Positions 63,942 to 64,000 of a DNA stretch of 64,000 nucleotides are shown piece after piece. The notes beneath the pieces are model-generated. The model did no database searches. It was not told where the DNA came from and saw only the letters and a list, made by a program, of their open reading frames with translations. The DNA is from Scatophagus argus (lineage: Eukaryota > Chordata > Actinopteri > Scatophagidae). The DNA lies in the NCBI RefSeq assembly GCF_020382885.2, contig NC_058512.1:1239001-1303000 (forward strand), given 5' to 3'. Both the position numbers and the translations under genes were made by a program. Positions within the stretch are counted from its first letter, which is position 1, and each line of letters begins with the position of its first letter.

Positions 63942-64000
63942 CCTGATAAACGCGCTAAAGGTGACCGTGATGGAGGAACGCACCTGCACGAGCGGCTGAC

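Overview
This window is animal nuclear DNA, most likely from a ray-finned fish and probably a percomorph. The protein-coding genes are split into many small exons with GT-AG introns, and each matches a vertebrate family. The intergenic DNA carries dispersed repeats typical of teleosts: MITEs with a 'gtggaaagtaac' end, AATAAAG-tailed LINE tails, Tc1-like relics and many (CA)n tracts. I see no bacterial operon, CRISPR array, prophage or toxin system. The repeats and the fish-type gene pnx are the basis for calling a teleost; the species is not identified. | Layout, left to right. (1) 2278-7622, minus: scarb1, a CD36-family HDL receptor. Coding exons 1-8 are present, the 3' end is cut off at the left edge, and there are two alternative first exons. 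(2) 7.6-15.7 kb: gene-free DNA with a LINE tail and a broken Ty3/Gypsy-like LTR element. (3) 15780-21930, plus: a G-protein-coupled receptor kinase of the GRK4/5/6 group, complete in 16 coding exons. (4) 23288-29321, minus: ash2l, the COMPASS/MLL subunit, complete in 16 coding exons. (5) 31855-32547, plus: a two-exon homeobox gene that looks like pnx. (6) 34844-45236, plus: aebp1 (ACLP), complete in 21 coding exons. (7) 46893-51675, minus: ddx56, complete in 14 coding exons. (8) 52728-53746, plus: dusp26, complete in 3 coding exons. (9) 59054-60564 and 61820-63941, both minus: two tandem cyclophilin A (ppia) genes of 5 exons each. | The genes are not a pathway; they are a conserved neighbourhood. 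AEBP1, DDX56 and PPIA lie together on human 7p13, ASH2L and DUSP26 on human 8p, and SCARB1 on 12q24. The fish segment therefore joins pieces that are separate in human. Transcripts converge at grk/ash2l and at aebp1/ddx56, and diverge at scarb1/grk, ash2l/pnx and ddx56/dusp26. | The points most worth a second look are: the duplicated scarb1 first exon, each copy with its own TATA box; an intron-6 duplication in scarb1 that creates a candidate 37-nt pseudo-exon; a GC-AG intron in ddx56; an awkward exon-18 acceptor in aebp1; the ppia tandem pair; and four perfect long inverted repeats in non-coding DNA. Exon ends were placed by eye from splice consensus and family similarity, and no alignment was run.
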